A DNA stretch of 22,950 bases from Emergomyces orientalis (lineage: Eukaryota; Ascomycota; Eurotiomycetes; Onygenales; Ajellomycetaceae), in NCBI GenBank assembly GCA_002110485.1, contig MOWL01000100.1, forward strand, positions 1 to 22,950, given 5' to 3'. Shown one piece after another: positions 8,109-18,317 of the stretch. The notes below the pieces were generated by a model. It did not search any database, was not told the DNA's origin, and saw only the letters and a program-made list of their open reading frames with translations. The translations under genes were made by a program, and so were the position numbers. The stretch's first letter is position 1, and every line of letters begins with the position of its first letter.

Positions 8109-8471
8109 TGTGTGGTGGGGAATCTCGGCGTGGTATTACTTTTCGCCGAGACCGCCTCATATATTTGTTTGGCATGGCTGCCTCATATTCCCATTATCCT
8201 TTGACACACGTGTGGATTCGGCGAAGATTGATTGTACGCAGAGCAGTGAGATTGCTCCTTTTTGATTGTGTGATTTGATATGTGATTGATTGCTTGTTCT
8301 TCTTCTATATTTGAATCTCCTACGTGTTCTTTTGTATTGCTATTTGGATAGCTCGTTGAATAGAATATTGTATACACGGCGAACTTACCAACCTCCTTAC
8401 GATCCCGCTGCTCCTGCCCACGTGCCGCCAAAAGCGCACAACCCCTTATTCCACTTCAGTATCTCACTGCA
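8109..8471 (+). repeat. Probable 3' LTR
   Basis: It starts with TG directly after the purine tract and ends with CA near 8470-8471, where the sequence changes abruptly into CpG-free LINE coding sequence. The last CpG of the LTR is at 8435-8436. It contains an inverted repeat TCTCGGCG/CGCCGAGA (8123-8130, 8144-8151) and an AT-rich CATATATTTG at about 8157 that could serve as a TATA box. The 5' partner is outside the window, so neither end can be confirmed by LTR-LTR comparison. The true 3' end might be up to 15 nt earlier. Confidence 0.55.
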
Positions 8472-8482
8472 ACTGTGATGCA

Positions 8483-9418
8483 CTGTCAGTGAAGAAACAC
8501 ACCCCAGAGACCATTGTGAGAAAGATAAATGAAATCATCAAAGATGTGATCACTGACATCATAGTTATAGCAAGATACATGTCTAGTGGTGATCTGATCC
8601 TGGTCACAGACAACTTCAGCACAAAGACCAAGCTGACAAAAAGTAATGAATGAATGAAGAAATGAAGTGACAAGACACACATGAGAAAGAAGATGTATAC
8701 AGTATTGATCAAGAGTGTATCTATCAGTGTCATTAGCTGAGTTAGTTCAGATAAAGTAGTGAAGAATATCTACAAGCAGAACTCATCTCTCAGATGCAGA
8801 GTACTCATTCACAGAGTCACAAAGTGACTAGCTAAACAGCAGCAGCCTCATGGAAGCATTATTCTACATATAGCCACACTGCAGCAGGCAAACATGCTTG
8901 TGGAGAATGGCATCATTCTGGGGAATGAATTCTGCATGATTGAAATCTTCCACAGAAAGGCTCAGGTCATCTGATGCTACAGCTGCCAGCAATATGAACA
9001 CATAGCCAGATTCTGCTGCAAGAGTGATATCTGTGGGCACTGTGCAGCAGAGGGACACATGGACAAGACCTGTCCCACAGCACTGAAAGAAAAGAAGACA
9101 GTCTACTGTAACTGTGAAGAAGATCACTCAGCATGATCTGCAAGATACTCTGAACAACAGACTGCAGTTTCACTGGCCAAGAAGACTCTCAAGAACCAGT
9201 CAAGACACTTTGTGATGCAAACATCAGATAAGAAGAATTGAATCACTCTCAGAAAGTATAGCAGAATCACAGAAGAGAACTCTCTGATTGTTCAGCACAA
9301 GATCAGCAGACTCATGAATATGGCAAGAGCTGGTGTGCAGCAACAGGGCTTGCTCAGTGACTATGCATGCCCAGCGCGACCAGACTCCACGCAGGACCAA
9401 GACATGGGTGAACCATGA
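8483..9418 (+). pseudogene. LINE ORF1 (Gag-like, CCHC zinc knuckles), decayed
   Basis: One frame from 8483 to the TGA at 9416-9418 reads as Tad1-type ORF1 when scattered stops are ignored (for example TGA at 8972-8974 and 9134-9136). The start resembles the conserved ORF1 region, with ETIVRKINEIIKDVITDII. Two perfect C-x2-C-x4-H-x4-C knuckles follow, CYSCQQYEHIARFC from 8975 and CGHCAAEGHMDKTC about 35 nt after the first, then a partial third, CNCEEDH. Such proteins bind LINE RNA. There are no frameshifts. The TGA before the first knuckle fits an ancestral Arg CGA changed by C-to-T. The N-terminal part is absent. The final stop overlaps the ORF2 start as ATGA. Confidence 0.8.
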
Positions 9419-12400
9419 GTGAGCAAGTCCATATACTACAATACAATGTGCATAACTCAGACAAGATGATGAACGCATTACTGGTCAAGTCTGAAACAGC
9501 ATTAAACTACGACATCATCGCACTGCAGGAACCATGGATGCAGAGGGAATCTGGAAGGGGTACAACATGTCCAGTCAACTGTGGATTCTGGCAGGCAGGC
9601 ATGCAGATCAAGAAGGCCAGGGTGGGCTTCCTCATCAACAAAAGACTGAAGGCAACAGCATGGGAGGTCAGAGTCATTACAGAATCCATGACATTGCTCA
9701 CTGTGAACACGGTAAGAGGACCACTACTAATGCTCAATGTCTACACTGCTCCACCAGGCAGCTACACAACTGTGCCAGAGAGTTCCCCCATCCTTGAGCT
9801 ACAAGTGGTGGTGAAGGAGGCCGAGGCCTCGCTACCAGCGCGAACTCAGGGGCGATGTGCGCAACAAGCGCAAGACCCAGACACAAGTGCGCTACAAGCG
9901 CGAGATCAGGGTGCAGACGCACAACATGTGCAAAGTCAGGGTGTGAAAGCGCGGCAGGCGGAGGTAGTGATGCTGGGAGACTTCAATGTGCATCACTCAA
10001 AGTGGGGAGGTGAGCGAGTGAGACAGGACTTTGACCTGGCATGAGAGCTCATAGCACAGATGAATACTCTCAGACTGCAGCTGACAACATCACAGAGAGA
10101 GATTACATGACAGGACCACAGAAGCATCAGCATCATCTTGAATCTAATCTTTCTCTCAGAGAACCTGAGTGCAGGGGTACTGAAATGCCAGGTCGCACAT
10201 GAGGCAGATATGGCATCAGATCATCTACCAGTGATCACTAAGTTAGTCATCAACATATCTGTGGTACTAAGGGAAAAACGCAACTGGCAGCAAGTGAATA
10301 TACAGCAGCTGCAAAAGAACTGTCAAGAGCTACAATGTTGCAACAGCTTTGACTCAACAGCAGAGATTGATTGCTATGCAAACTATCTAAGTGAATACAT
10401 CAATGAGCTAGCAGAGAAACATGCTAAACACGCGTGCATCTGCAAGCAGAGTCGCTCATGGTGGTCCAACAGAGTGGCGCAGGCAGTGAGTGAGTACAAG
10501 AGAACCATGAGAGATGCAGACAGCACTGAGAAGAAAAGAAGACATGCTCACAACAGACAAAACAAGAAAATAAAGCTGGTCAAGACTGCCAGCTTCTGTG
10601 ATCTAATGAACAGTGCTGACACAGATTCTAAACTGCTCTGAAAGCTGGCAAAGTGGGGTCACACACACACCAACAAGACCAAGCAACTGGCAAGACTGTC
10701 ATCACTTAGAGGAATGCCAGAGACCTTGAATGAAACCAAGATGCAAGCCACTGCATTTCAGAACAAGACTGAACTACTACAGGCGCGGTTCTTCCCAGAG
10801 TCTTTGGCAGCAAGGGAAGATGACATGAACATGGAAACACAGCTGCAGAGTGTGACTGACATGATAGTGCTCACAGAGAAGGCCATGGCAGCGCTGATTG
10901 CTAGGCTTCTGAATGACAAGGCCTCAGATGCCAACAGCATCCCCAACCACTTTCTCAAAATGCTAGGCTCAAGGTTCATCACAGCAATAACTGAGCTTAC
11001 ACAGGCCTGCTGGCATTGGAAGTACTACTCACAGATATTCAAAACAGCGCGCATGGTGGTGCTCAAGAAGCCAGAAAAGAAGAACTACAGTGAAGTGAAA
11101 GCCTGGAGGCTGATTACACTACTTGACACTCTAGATAAAATTGTAGAGACTGCAACAGCCAAGGAAATAAGATCTCTGACAGAGAAACATGAGATGCTAT
11201 CAGCTCAGCAAATAAAGACATGAGAAGACTGCTTCACAGAAACAGCAATTGCTCTGTTACTGATACAGATTCACACAGTGTGAGAGAAGCAGAGAGCAGT
11301 GATTTCAGTGCTGTCACTGAACATCTCAGAAGTCTATGACAGAGTGCTCAGAAATTGTCTAGTGCACATTCTAAGAAAAAGAGAACTGCTCAGACAGCTG
11401 ACTGAATGAGTCAACTCATTCATGCAGAGGCACAAGATGACACTAGTATTTGATGAGTAGAAAACTGAAGTCTTTGAGATGAATACAGATATCTCACAGA
11501 AATCACTCTTGTCACTCATTCTGTTCTTATTCTACAATGAGAAGTTGCTCAGAATATGTACACTATAAAGTGAGTCTGTCAGCTGCATAGAATTTGTAGA
11601 TGATGTGAACATTCTAGTATATGACAACTCAACTGAAGTGAATTGTGCACATCTGGCATGAATCCATGCCAGCTGTGAGCTTTGAGTGAGCAGACATGGA
11701 GCAATCTTTGCACCACAGAAGTATGAGCTCATGCACTTTATCAGAACAAGAACTAGATTCAATCTAGAACACTCACTGCAATTGTCACAGCAAGTGATCA
11801 AGCCACAGAGGGAGATGCGGGTGCTAGGCATCTGGCTTGACTCTAAGCTGAGGTGGCGTAGCCATGTCAGTAAGATGATAGGCAGAGCAAAATCGCAGAT
11901 AGGTGCCCTAACTCAGACAACACAGTCAACCTGGGGCCTGCCACTGCAGCATGCCCGGAGGGTCTACAATGCAGTGATAAGGCCCGCAATAGAATACAGA
12001 GCGCTGGCATGGCATCAACCACAGGCGACACAACATGAACCGCGACATCAACGCCAGCTGCTAGCCAGCCTGGAGAAGATTCAAAATAAATGCCTACAGA
12101 TCATTGCAGAGGTCTACAGAGCTACTCCAATCACCTCACTGAAGGCAGAGACAGCCACACTGCCTCTGAAGATATATCTAGACAGTGTGATGGTCAGAGC
12201 AACTGAGCAGCTTAAGAAGTCAGGAATCATGAAGCAGATAAAACAGGCATGTGTGCAGGTCAGAGCCAGACTTCGCAGAAGGAATAACAGAGGAATGCAG
12301 TCAGTGGAGGCAGTACTGCATCCAGTGAGCATGCAGCAGGGGTGGAGTGTAAATTGAGTGAGACAGACAAAGCAACTGAAAAAGCAGAAAAGACAAGAAA

Positions 12401-12891
12401 ACAGTATACATAACTGAGTCTTCAAGAGATGAATGAGGGAGAAGACAATGATAAGACAATGAAACAGATGAAAAGCACGCACAACACCATGAAGAGAACT
12501 GTTTGACAGGTCTCTGAATATAGAGCTACTAAGATGGCATGAGGGCCTGAGCAAGGCCCGAAGCTCATTGATAGTCCAGCTGTGTACTGGCAAGACAGGC
12601 CTTGCAGTGTTTCTTCACAGAAGAAGAGTTCCTGACTTCCCCACACTGAAATGTCCATGTGGATATGAGCATGAAACAGTGCTGCATGTGATGATACACT
12701 GTACACAATTCAGTGGGGAACGCGCGGAGCTGGAGCAGAAGAGCAGAGTGAATAAGAAGTGATTGCTGAATATCAAGAAAGAACTGCACAGACTTATCAA
12801 GTGATAGCTCAAGCAGGACATTCTCAGACAGTTCTCCCTAGCCAAGGTGTTAAGTGAGAGAAGAGCGGAATGAGATGCACAGCACAATTAA
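9415..12891 (+). pseudogene. LINE ORF2 (APE endonuclease and reverse transcriptase), decayed
   Basis: A single frame runs from ATG 9415 to about 12891, interrupted by many stops (for example 10042, 10639, 11221, 11458, 12355, 12760) but no indels. The endonuclease shows LQYNVHNS, ALQEPW, GDFNVHHSKW and SDHLP, all expected catalytic motifs. A 10-residue repeat is inserted before GDFN. RT shows KAWRLITLLDTLDKIVE, then the catalytic box FVDD (11593-11604), whose Val probably replaces Ala by C-to-T. The RT thumb and tail are well kept at 11686-12357. A C-terminal zinc finger CPCGYEHETVLHVMIHC lies at 12652-12702. The last stretch, 12763-12891, still reads as protein. No RNase H domain was recognised. 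The product would nick DNA and prime reverse transcription at the target, but this copy is dead. Confidence 0.85.
9835..9954 (+). repeat. Four 30-bp in-frame repeats inside LINE ORF2
   Basis: Four units of 30 bases begin at 9835, 9865, 9895 and 9925. Each encodes ten residues of the kind QARDQGADAQ. They sit inside the endonuclease domain, just before GDFN. They are full of GCGC, unlike the CpG-free sequence of the rest of the element. Multiples of 30 keep the frame. Confidence 0.8.
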
Positions 12892-12984
12892 GAAACACAG
12901 CTGACACATATCAGAAGATGAAGAGTGCGAAGAGTGAGACTCTATTAAAAGATAGTGAACTTGAAGTGCAGATCTGAGTGAACT

Positions 12985-13077
12985 GGCACACTGCAAGCAT
13001 GAAGTTGAGTGACCAGGCACATCACAAGCATGGAGTTGAGTGGCCTGCGCGCTACAAGCACTCCAGAACATTGAAGT
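12985..13077 (+). repeat. Three 31-bp repeats in the LINE 3' UTR
   Basis: Units start at 12985, 13016 and 13047. The first two are close (CAAGCATGAAGTTGAGTGAC against CAAGCATGGAGTTGAGTGGC); the third, CTACAAGCACTCC, is diverged. The shared core CTACAAGC or CACAAGC recalls the 30-bp units in ORF2 (CTACAAGCGCGAG), suggesting a common origin. Confidence 0.65.
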
Positions 13078-13209
13078 CTGCGCAATGAGCAGCAGACACA
13101 CAGCATGAGATGCCACATTCATTAGAAGTCTTTCTTATGTTCAGACAGAGATGATGATGATATAGAGGGTTTTCTTGTCTTCTCACAGTGCTATGCATCA
13201 TCTTCTCTA

Positions 13210-13229
13210 AGAGCAGCCGGAGCTGCTCT
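13210..13229 (+). other. Hairpin near the LINE 3' end
   Basis: AGAGCAGC and GCTGCTCT form a perfect 8-bp stem around a CGGA loop, about 145 bases before the AAT tail. Some LINE reverse transcriptases recognise a 3' RNA hairpin, and the retained CpG in its loop is notable. Function is inference. Confidence 0.45.
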
Positions 13230-13373
13230 GCAGTACTTGAAGTGATTATAAATGTTGAATAGATTTGCTGTTCAGAGGGTTTTTAGGCCAGGACTATACT
13301 AGATAGCTCAAGATTTTTCTCACTTTGTATACTAGCTGCCTCCCCACATATCCTCGGGATCAAGTGGTGTAGA

Positions 13374-13389
13374 AATAATAATAATAAAT
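13374..13389 (+). repeat. AAT-repeat tail, LINE 3' terminus
   Basis: The sequence AATAATAATAATAAAT follows TGGTGTAGA. Short tandem tails of this kind mark LINE 3' ends and are made during target-primed reverse transcription. Unique host-like sequence follows. Confidence 0.75.
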
Positions 13390-13390
13390 A

Positions 13391-14155
13391 TGTGTCTGTA
13401 GAGGAATGAAAACCTTCAGCAATCAAAAACAATCAAATACATGGGAAAAACATTGAACAACTTCTTCAAACTTAGTATGTGAAGGCTGGAGAGTAGCTGT
13501 TTCATGCCACTCGTGCAGGTTCAAAGGGCATTGGAGACAGTTTCTGAGCTGAAGTTATATTCACTAGACCCGTCATATTTTTCTTGATGAAGGTAAGCCT
13601 GCCACCTTTCTGGATTGTGTGGGCTTGTAGCGCCTAGGAAGTAGCCTGATAGAATGTTGGTGATAAGGCAATGAGCAAAGGGTTCCAGGGCGGATATATA
13701 TATATATATTCAATCCATCCAATGAACTGGCGAGTCCAGCACCCACCAGGAGGAAGTTCAATTCAACCAGCCAAGAATAGAGATGACCCAAATAATAAAA
13801 GAAACATACATCCATGAAGAGGGTCATATAATCATGCGGATTATAGCTCTTTTAAACCAATAATGAATTTGGTTGCTGGCTACGTTGTTTGTCGTTGTAG
13901 AGGTAGCAGTTGTAACAAGCTGTCAAGGAAGACGAAGCTGGATTATTCATCCACTGGTAGACAAACCAAACCACCTTGAGCTTCATCCAACATCATCCAA
14001 TATCATCTACCGCAGCGGACACCAGCAACATTTCCTCCATTCAAACAAACCCAACTACCTTGAGAACTTCCTATTCCACTTCAGAATTTCCACATTGTAT
14101 TTTACGAGTTCTCTAGCTTCAAACGACACCAGCTCCCCCTTCCTCTCTGCCTGCC
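13391..14155 (+). other. Intergenic region and rpn9 upstream sequence
   Basis: No gene was recognised. It contains an AT microsatellite (about 13694-13709). The last 60 or so bases before the rpn9 ATG are pyrimidine-rich (CTCCCCCTTCCTCTCTGCCT), a usual fungal leader. No clear TATA box was seen close to the start. Confidence 0.5.
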
Positions 14156-15457
14156 ATGCAGGCCGATAAGATCCCCGATTTTCTCGCAGAGCAACGGGAA
14201 GAAGCTCTCAGCGAGTCCCATGAATCCTTTTTAGCCTTCGAAGATTTCTGGGAGCGGAAACTATGGCATCAGCTCACAAATGCGCTGATAGAATTCTTCT
14301 GCCTCCCGGAAAGCGCTCCGCAGAGACTAGCCATCTTCAAGAACTTCATCCTCAGCTTTGCGGACAAGATCAATCAGTTGAAGTTTGTGACTCTAGGGTT
14401 GATGGCATCGACACAATGTGAAGGTTCGTCTACGAAATTTTAGAATGGAAATTGGAGTTTACACTGTGGGGGTATGGCGGGATTTAAAAAAGCTAACACA
14501 GGGGGATTTCAGACGACCAAGAACGCCTCGCATTCCTTACATCGTTGGCTGAAAGGGTAAACAAACCCGGATCACAAGATGCATATGTTTATGCCATGGC
14601 AGATGTGGCCAGTGTGAAGCTACGACTAAAGGACTTTGAGGGAGCCCGAAAGGATTTGGATGCCTCAGAACGCGTGTTGGATTCCTTTGATTCCGTTGAA
14701 ACAGTTGTACATGCCGCATTCTACAAAGTAAATGCGGATTACTACCACGTAAGTCCCGGCACATAATACATATTTATATCAACCCTCTTTCTAACTCTAC
14801 GACCCGGTATATCAGGCCAAACTAGAATTCGCTTCCTACTATAAAAACGCCCTCCTCTACCTTGCATGTGTGGACGTCAAAGACCTGACACAAGAAGATT
14901 GCGCCGCAAGAGCATACGACCTGAGCATAGCCGCCCTCGTCTCCGACTCCATCTACAACTTTGGCGAACTCCTCCTTCACCCCGTCCTTGACTCTCTCAA
15001 AAACACACAACATGCCTGGCTCCGTGACCTGCTCTTCGCATTTAACCGCGGTGATCTCGCTGCCTACGACGTTCTCGCGGGGAACATCAGCAAAAACCAA
15101 CTCCTGGAACAACACAAGGTCTTCTTATACCAGAAGATCTCGCTGGCCGCGCTCACGGAAACTGTTTTCCGACGACCGCCACATGACCGCACAATGACCT
15201 TCACTGCGATATCACAAGAGACAAAAGTGCAGCCTAATGAGATCGAGCATCTTATCATGAAGGCGCTTAGTCTTGGTCTGCTCAAGGGGACTATCGACCA
15301 AGTTGCGCAGATCGCACGGATCAGTTGGGTGCAGCCAAAGGTTCTGGACATGGGGCAGATCGAGGGAATGCGGAATAGGCTGCGCGAGTGGGATTCTGGG
15401 GTCAATCAACTGGGCCATTGGATTGAGGGGGTTGGGAAGGATGTTTGGGCTGCATAG
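14156..15457 (+). CDS. rpn9: 26S proteasome lid subunit Rpn9 (PSMD13 family)
   Basis: Exons are 14156-14423, 14513-14748 and 14816-15457. The introns (89 and 67 nt) have donors GTTCGT and GTAAGT, branch-like CTAAC, and acceptors TTTCAG and TATCAG. The joined frame is 1146 nt, 381 residues, the usual Rpn9 length, with no indel or stop. The protein is helical throughout and starts MQADKIPDFLAEQRE; exon 2 has the repeat-like VNKPGSQDAYVYAMADVAS. Exon 3 carries the PCI winged-helix region near the C-terminus, with ISQETKVQPNEIEHLIMKAL and a GTIDQV stretch, ending GKDVWAA. Rpn9 is a structural part of the 19S lid and helps assemble it around the deubiquitinase. The gene is convergent with gaa1. 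Confidence 0.93.
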
Positions 15458-15961
15458 ATATCCCCAATTTTCTCGTCTTATCAGTCTCTCTGGTTTCTTT
15501 TTTAAATTATTGATCATATGCTACACGTTCACCGGCGCACTTGTTACCCAACCGCCCAGTGTAAGATTATAAAATCTATCTGATTCAGAATTAGGTTTCG
15601 GGACAAGTTTTACATTCTGATTCTTGATAGATCGTATCAATTTGTACCAAGAGATTATTTTATGCAATAATTCCGCAAAGGGTGGATACTTAACAGGTGT
15701 AACCAAGGGGGCGAACGTATGAGAGGCCACTAGGGACTCTGATATGTGCCCGCAAATTAGGTACCACATGATATAAGAAAACTTGAAAAATTTTGACAGA
15801 CGGGTCTTAACCGCTATTTCCCCTGGAATCTATGGAGTATACAAAAACAAATATTAAAGAGCACGAAAAAAAAACCCTCTCCAGGGTCCCGTGTTTCTCC
15901 TGCCAACTGAGTTTCACATCAAATTTTAACATAATATGGTCACTATACCATTCTTTCTACC
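15458..15961. other. Convergent intergenic region (rpn9 and gaa1 3' ends)
   Basis: The 504 bases between the two stop codons are AT-rich and without a supported gene. They should hold both 3' UTRs and poly(A) signals; no single signal stands out. Confidence 0.5.
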
Positions 15962-18317
15962 TCAGAAAAGAGACGAAGCAAGTAACAAGCACCCACACTG
16001 CCAAGCGGGCCACCACATACACCAAACGACTACGTGAGTCCACACACCCCATACGTCCCATCCGAACGCCGCCTCAGTCAGCAATGTCGATATCGGAATC
16101 TGCCAGAAGTGACAAGCAGCCAATAGCACTGCAGTTGGTGAAAGTAGATTCATGAAGATGAGGCCTAGCACGGATAGGAGCATGGTCGTCACTGATGTTG
16201 AGGCTGAAAGTGCTGGCCCTTTGGCCTTATCCGTAGAAGCTGATGATTGAGGATTCGTTGCGTTTTGGGTAAACTGGTTTCGGATATGGCCAATGTAGGA
16301 TAGGGGCGTACATAAGAGGCCGATTATGAGGGATAGGGAGAAGTTTAGGGTTGCGAGGGCGGAGAGGAAGAGGCCAAGGAGGAGAAGGGAGAAGGATTTT
16401 ATGAGGAGGAATTGTTGGGTTGATGGCTTGAGTAGCGGGTTAGGATGGCGGCGAGAATTATTGGGAGGACGATGTTTATGAAGGCGAGGAGGTAAGTTGC
16501 TTGTTCGAAGTACTGTGGAAGTGAAACTGGGTTAGAGTCGACGCTTTTTATATAATTTTTTTTTTAAGAAAAATAAAACATACTTGATGGGGCATATTGT
16601 TGAACGCGTAGAGCGGGACTACACCTAGAAGGTGAAGTCCAAATACTAACGCCAGTGGCAGTGCCATATGCCGTTCCAGAATGCCATTTGTTTCCTGCTC
16701 AGCAGCGATGATATATTTCCCTCCATTTGATTTTGGTTTCTTAGGAGCAGAATTCTTGATGATGTTGGGGAAGCTCGCACACCGCTTTTCATCCACAAAG
16801 CAACTGCCATGATGGTGAAGCTCCCAGCAATCAACATTGCACTGGGAAGATACGTCCCAATGCTGACGAATCGGTTCGCTTGCATTAAAATATAGAAGAA
16901 AAAGCTCTGGTGGAAATGCTCCAGTAGATTATTCAAGCTGCGCACAAGGCTTTCTACAGTCCTACCAAGCGCCATTTCATCCTGCCATCCGTTGCCAATC
17001 GTCTGGATCGTAATCGCATCAATATGGTAAGGTATAAAGCTACTATGAGCGCCAGCGGCATTACCCAATCCTTGGTTCACCATTCCTCGAAGCATAGTTA
17101 GCAGGCGCATTTTGTAGCTATCGTTGTGCTCAAACATCCTCTGCAAGGTTGCCGGAATGCCCATTTGTCCACTGGATACTGAAACAGCGGTGTTAAATAG
17201 GTCTAGGTTCGGCAGCTGTCCATTGACGCCATCGTATACGATATGGATAGATTCGAATCGATGATCGAAAGGGTATTCGAATACTAAAGCGCCCTGCAGA
17301 GCGCCACTTTTTAGAGGAAGGGGTTTGAACGGATGCCGGATGCATATCATGGTAAGCGTCAACCATGCTTGTGTACCGGATTTGCTGTCCGGTGTAATTA
17401 GGAAGATGATATCTTTGGACCATAGCGACCATCCTGTCCCACTATAGCATTAGTATTGTTGTTATTCCGCTCTCAGATTTTGATTTGCGAGAGACAAACG
17501 CTTGAAATATCTAGCCAGAGTTAAGGCCAAAGTTACGCCATTGAGGTTTGGCTCGCCGTCAATGGTTTTCCAAGCGGCTACCAAAACAATAGCTTCTGTC
17601 CCATCTCCCGTGGAGCATGAATGACGCCGTAAACATTTTGTCCCGCATGTTGTTCCCAGCTGACTGATACTCATAATCCTGAGTTGCGACTTTCAGGCCG
17701 GATTCTCGAAATATCGACTGATCTTTTCGGAAATTCTATGTCGATAGCAGCACAACGCGGAGGGTTAGCCATCTGTCTCTCCGCAGAATCAGTGGGCAGA
17801 TAAAGTTCGAAAAACAGTAACATATAGAACGGATATTGTGCGGCAGTTTTGATATTTAGGGTATATTCCATTTCCTTCCAACTCATGCGAGCATTCTCAG
17901 AACCATGATAAAGCGAAAATGAAACCAAAATCACGTACACGTCATACTCCGCATCCTTCACAAGGTCAATTTCCCGTCTATACCCTCGAAAGACATTCTG
18001 TTCACTCCCCGCGAAGTACGTGTGTACCTGGCCTGGTAAAAGCGCGTTCTCGGAGATGTATGTTTGGCGGGAGTATTCGTTAAGCGGGAGGAGAAGGAGC
18101 CCAGACAACCCCGACAACGACGAGAATAGCGGATAGATATGGCGGAAATTTATACAACAGGCGTGGATCGCGGGCGCAGCCTGAGGACTAAATTGGCTGT
18201 TTTTGATATCCAATGGGTTAGGGACAACGTGGCCAGGGACGCATTTAGAGGTGGTATGCTATCTATGAGGGGAAGGAGGATCTCCGGAAGCATTTATTTC
18301 TTACATATCAGAGCCAT
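15962..18317 (-). pseudogene. gaa1: GPI transamidase subunit Gaa1, five exons, eight single-base frameshifts
   Basis: Exons on the minus strand are 18317-18305 (13 nt), 18180-17939, 17735-17500, 17433-16584 and 16512-15962. Donors GTAAGA, GTACGT, GTTTGT and GTATGT and AG acceptors all fit. Recognisable Gaa1 blocks are LLLLPLNEYSR, NALLPGQVHTYFAGSEQNVF, GTEAIVLVAAWKTIDGE, DIIFLITPDSKSGTQAW, GALQGALVFEYPFDHRFESI, the long SSGQMGIPATLQRM region, then several membrane helices. The frame is broken at eight places, all in short mononucleotide runs: near 18101 (+1), 17720, 17643, 17608, 17363 (each -1), 17321 (+1), 16756 and 16418 (each -1). Undoing them gives 1896 nt, 631 residues, a normal length. 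No nonsense substitution was found. Gaa1 is essential for attaching GPI anchors in the ER in yeast, so sequence error or an unusual allele must be weighed against true loss. Confidence 0.85.

Larger units (their letters stand above)
1..8471 (+). mobile_element. Ty3/gypsy LTR retrotransposon with an extra dioxygenase-like ORF, 5' end outside window
   Basis: In order on the + strand there are a gag-pro end, pol with RT, RNase H and integrase, a spacer, a second large frame, a polypurine tract and a sequence that reads as a 3' LTR. RT before integrase is the Ty3/gypsy order. The second frame belongs to the element because no purine tract or LTR follows pol at 4737-5155, while both follow the second frame. 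A CCAAT/palindrome module also occurs in both the pol leader (1203-1257) and just after the second frame (7796-7846). The 5' LTR, primer-binding site and start of gag must lie upstream of base 1. The two long frames are intact and CpG-rich, so this insertion looks young compared with the decayed LINE it abuts. The right boundary near 8471 is uncertain by about 15 nt. Confidence 0.85.
8472..13390 (+). mobile_element. Degenerate Tad1-like LINE, 5' part missing
   Basis: Two overlapping decayed frames encode a zinc-knuckle ORF1 and an endonuclease/reverse-transcriptase ORF2. They are followed by a 3' UTR with tandem repeats, a hairpin, and an AAT-repeat tail. No LTRs flank it. ORF1 is already in mid-protein where the gypsy LTR ends, so the gypsy element most likely inserted into this LINE and the 5' half lies upstream of the window; simple 5' truncation is the alternative. 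Reading frames hold throughout, and decay is by substitution: CpG is nearly erased and the stops are mostly TGA and TAG. Confidence 0.85.

Noticed and set aside
9835..9954. CRISPR-like array
   Set aside because: The 30-bp units are contiguous, in frame and without spacers, inside a eukaryotic LINE.
9415..12762. Several separate small genes (open stretches at 9415, 10138, 10714, 11686 and 12568)
   Set aside because: All are in the same frame and together give one LINE ORF2 broken by stop codons.
13596..13608. Proteasome control element (GGTGGCAAA-like) upstream of rpn9
   Set aside because: Only seven of nine bases match, it is over 500 bases upstream, and the Rpn4 system is a budding-yeast feature.
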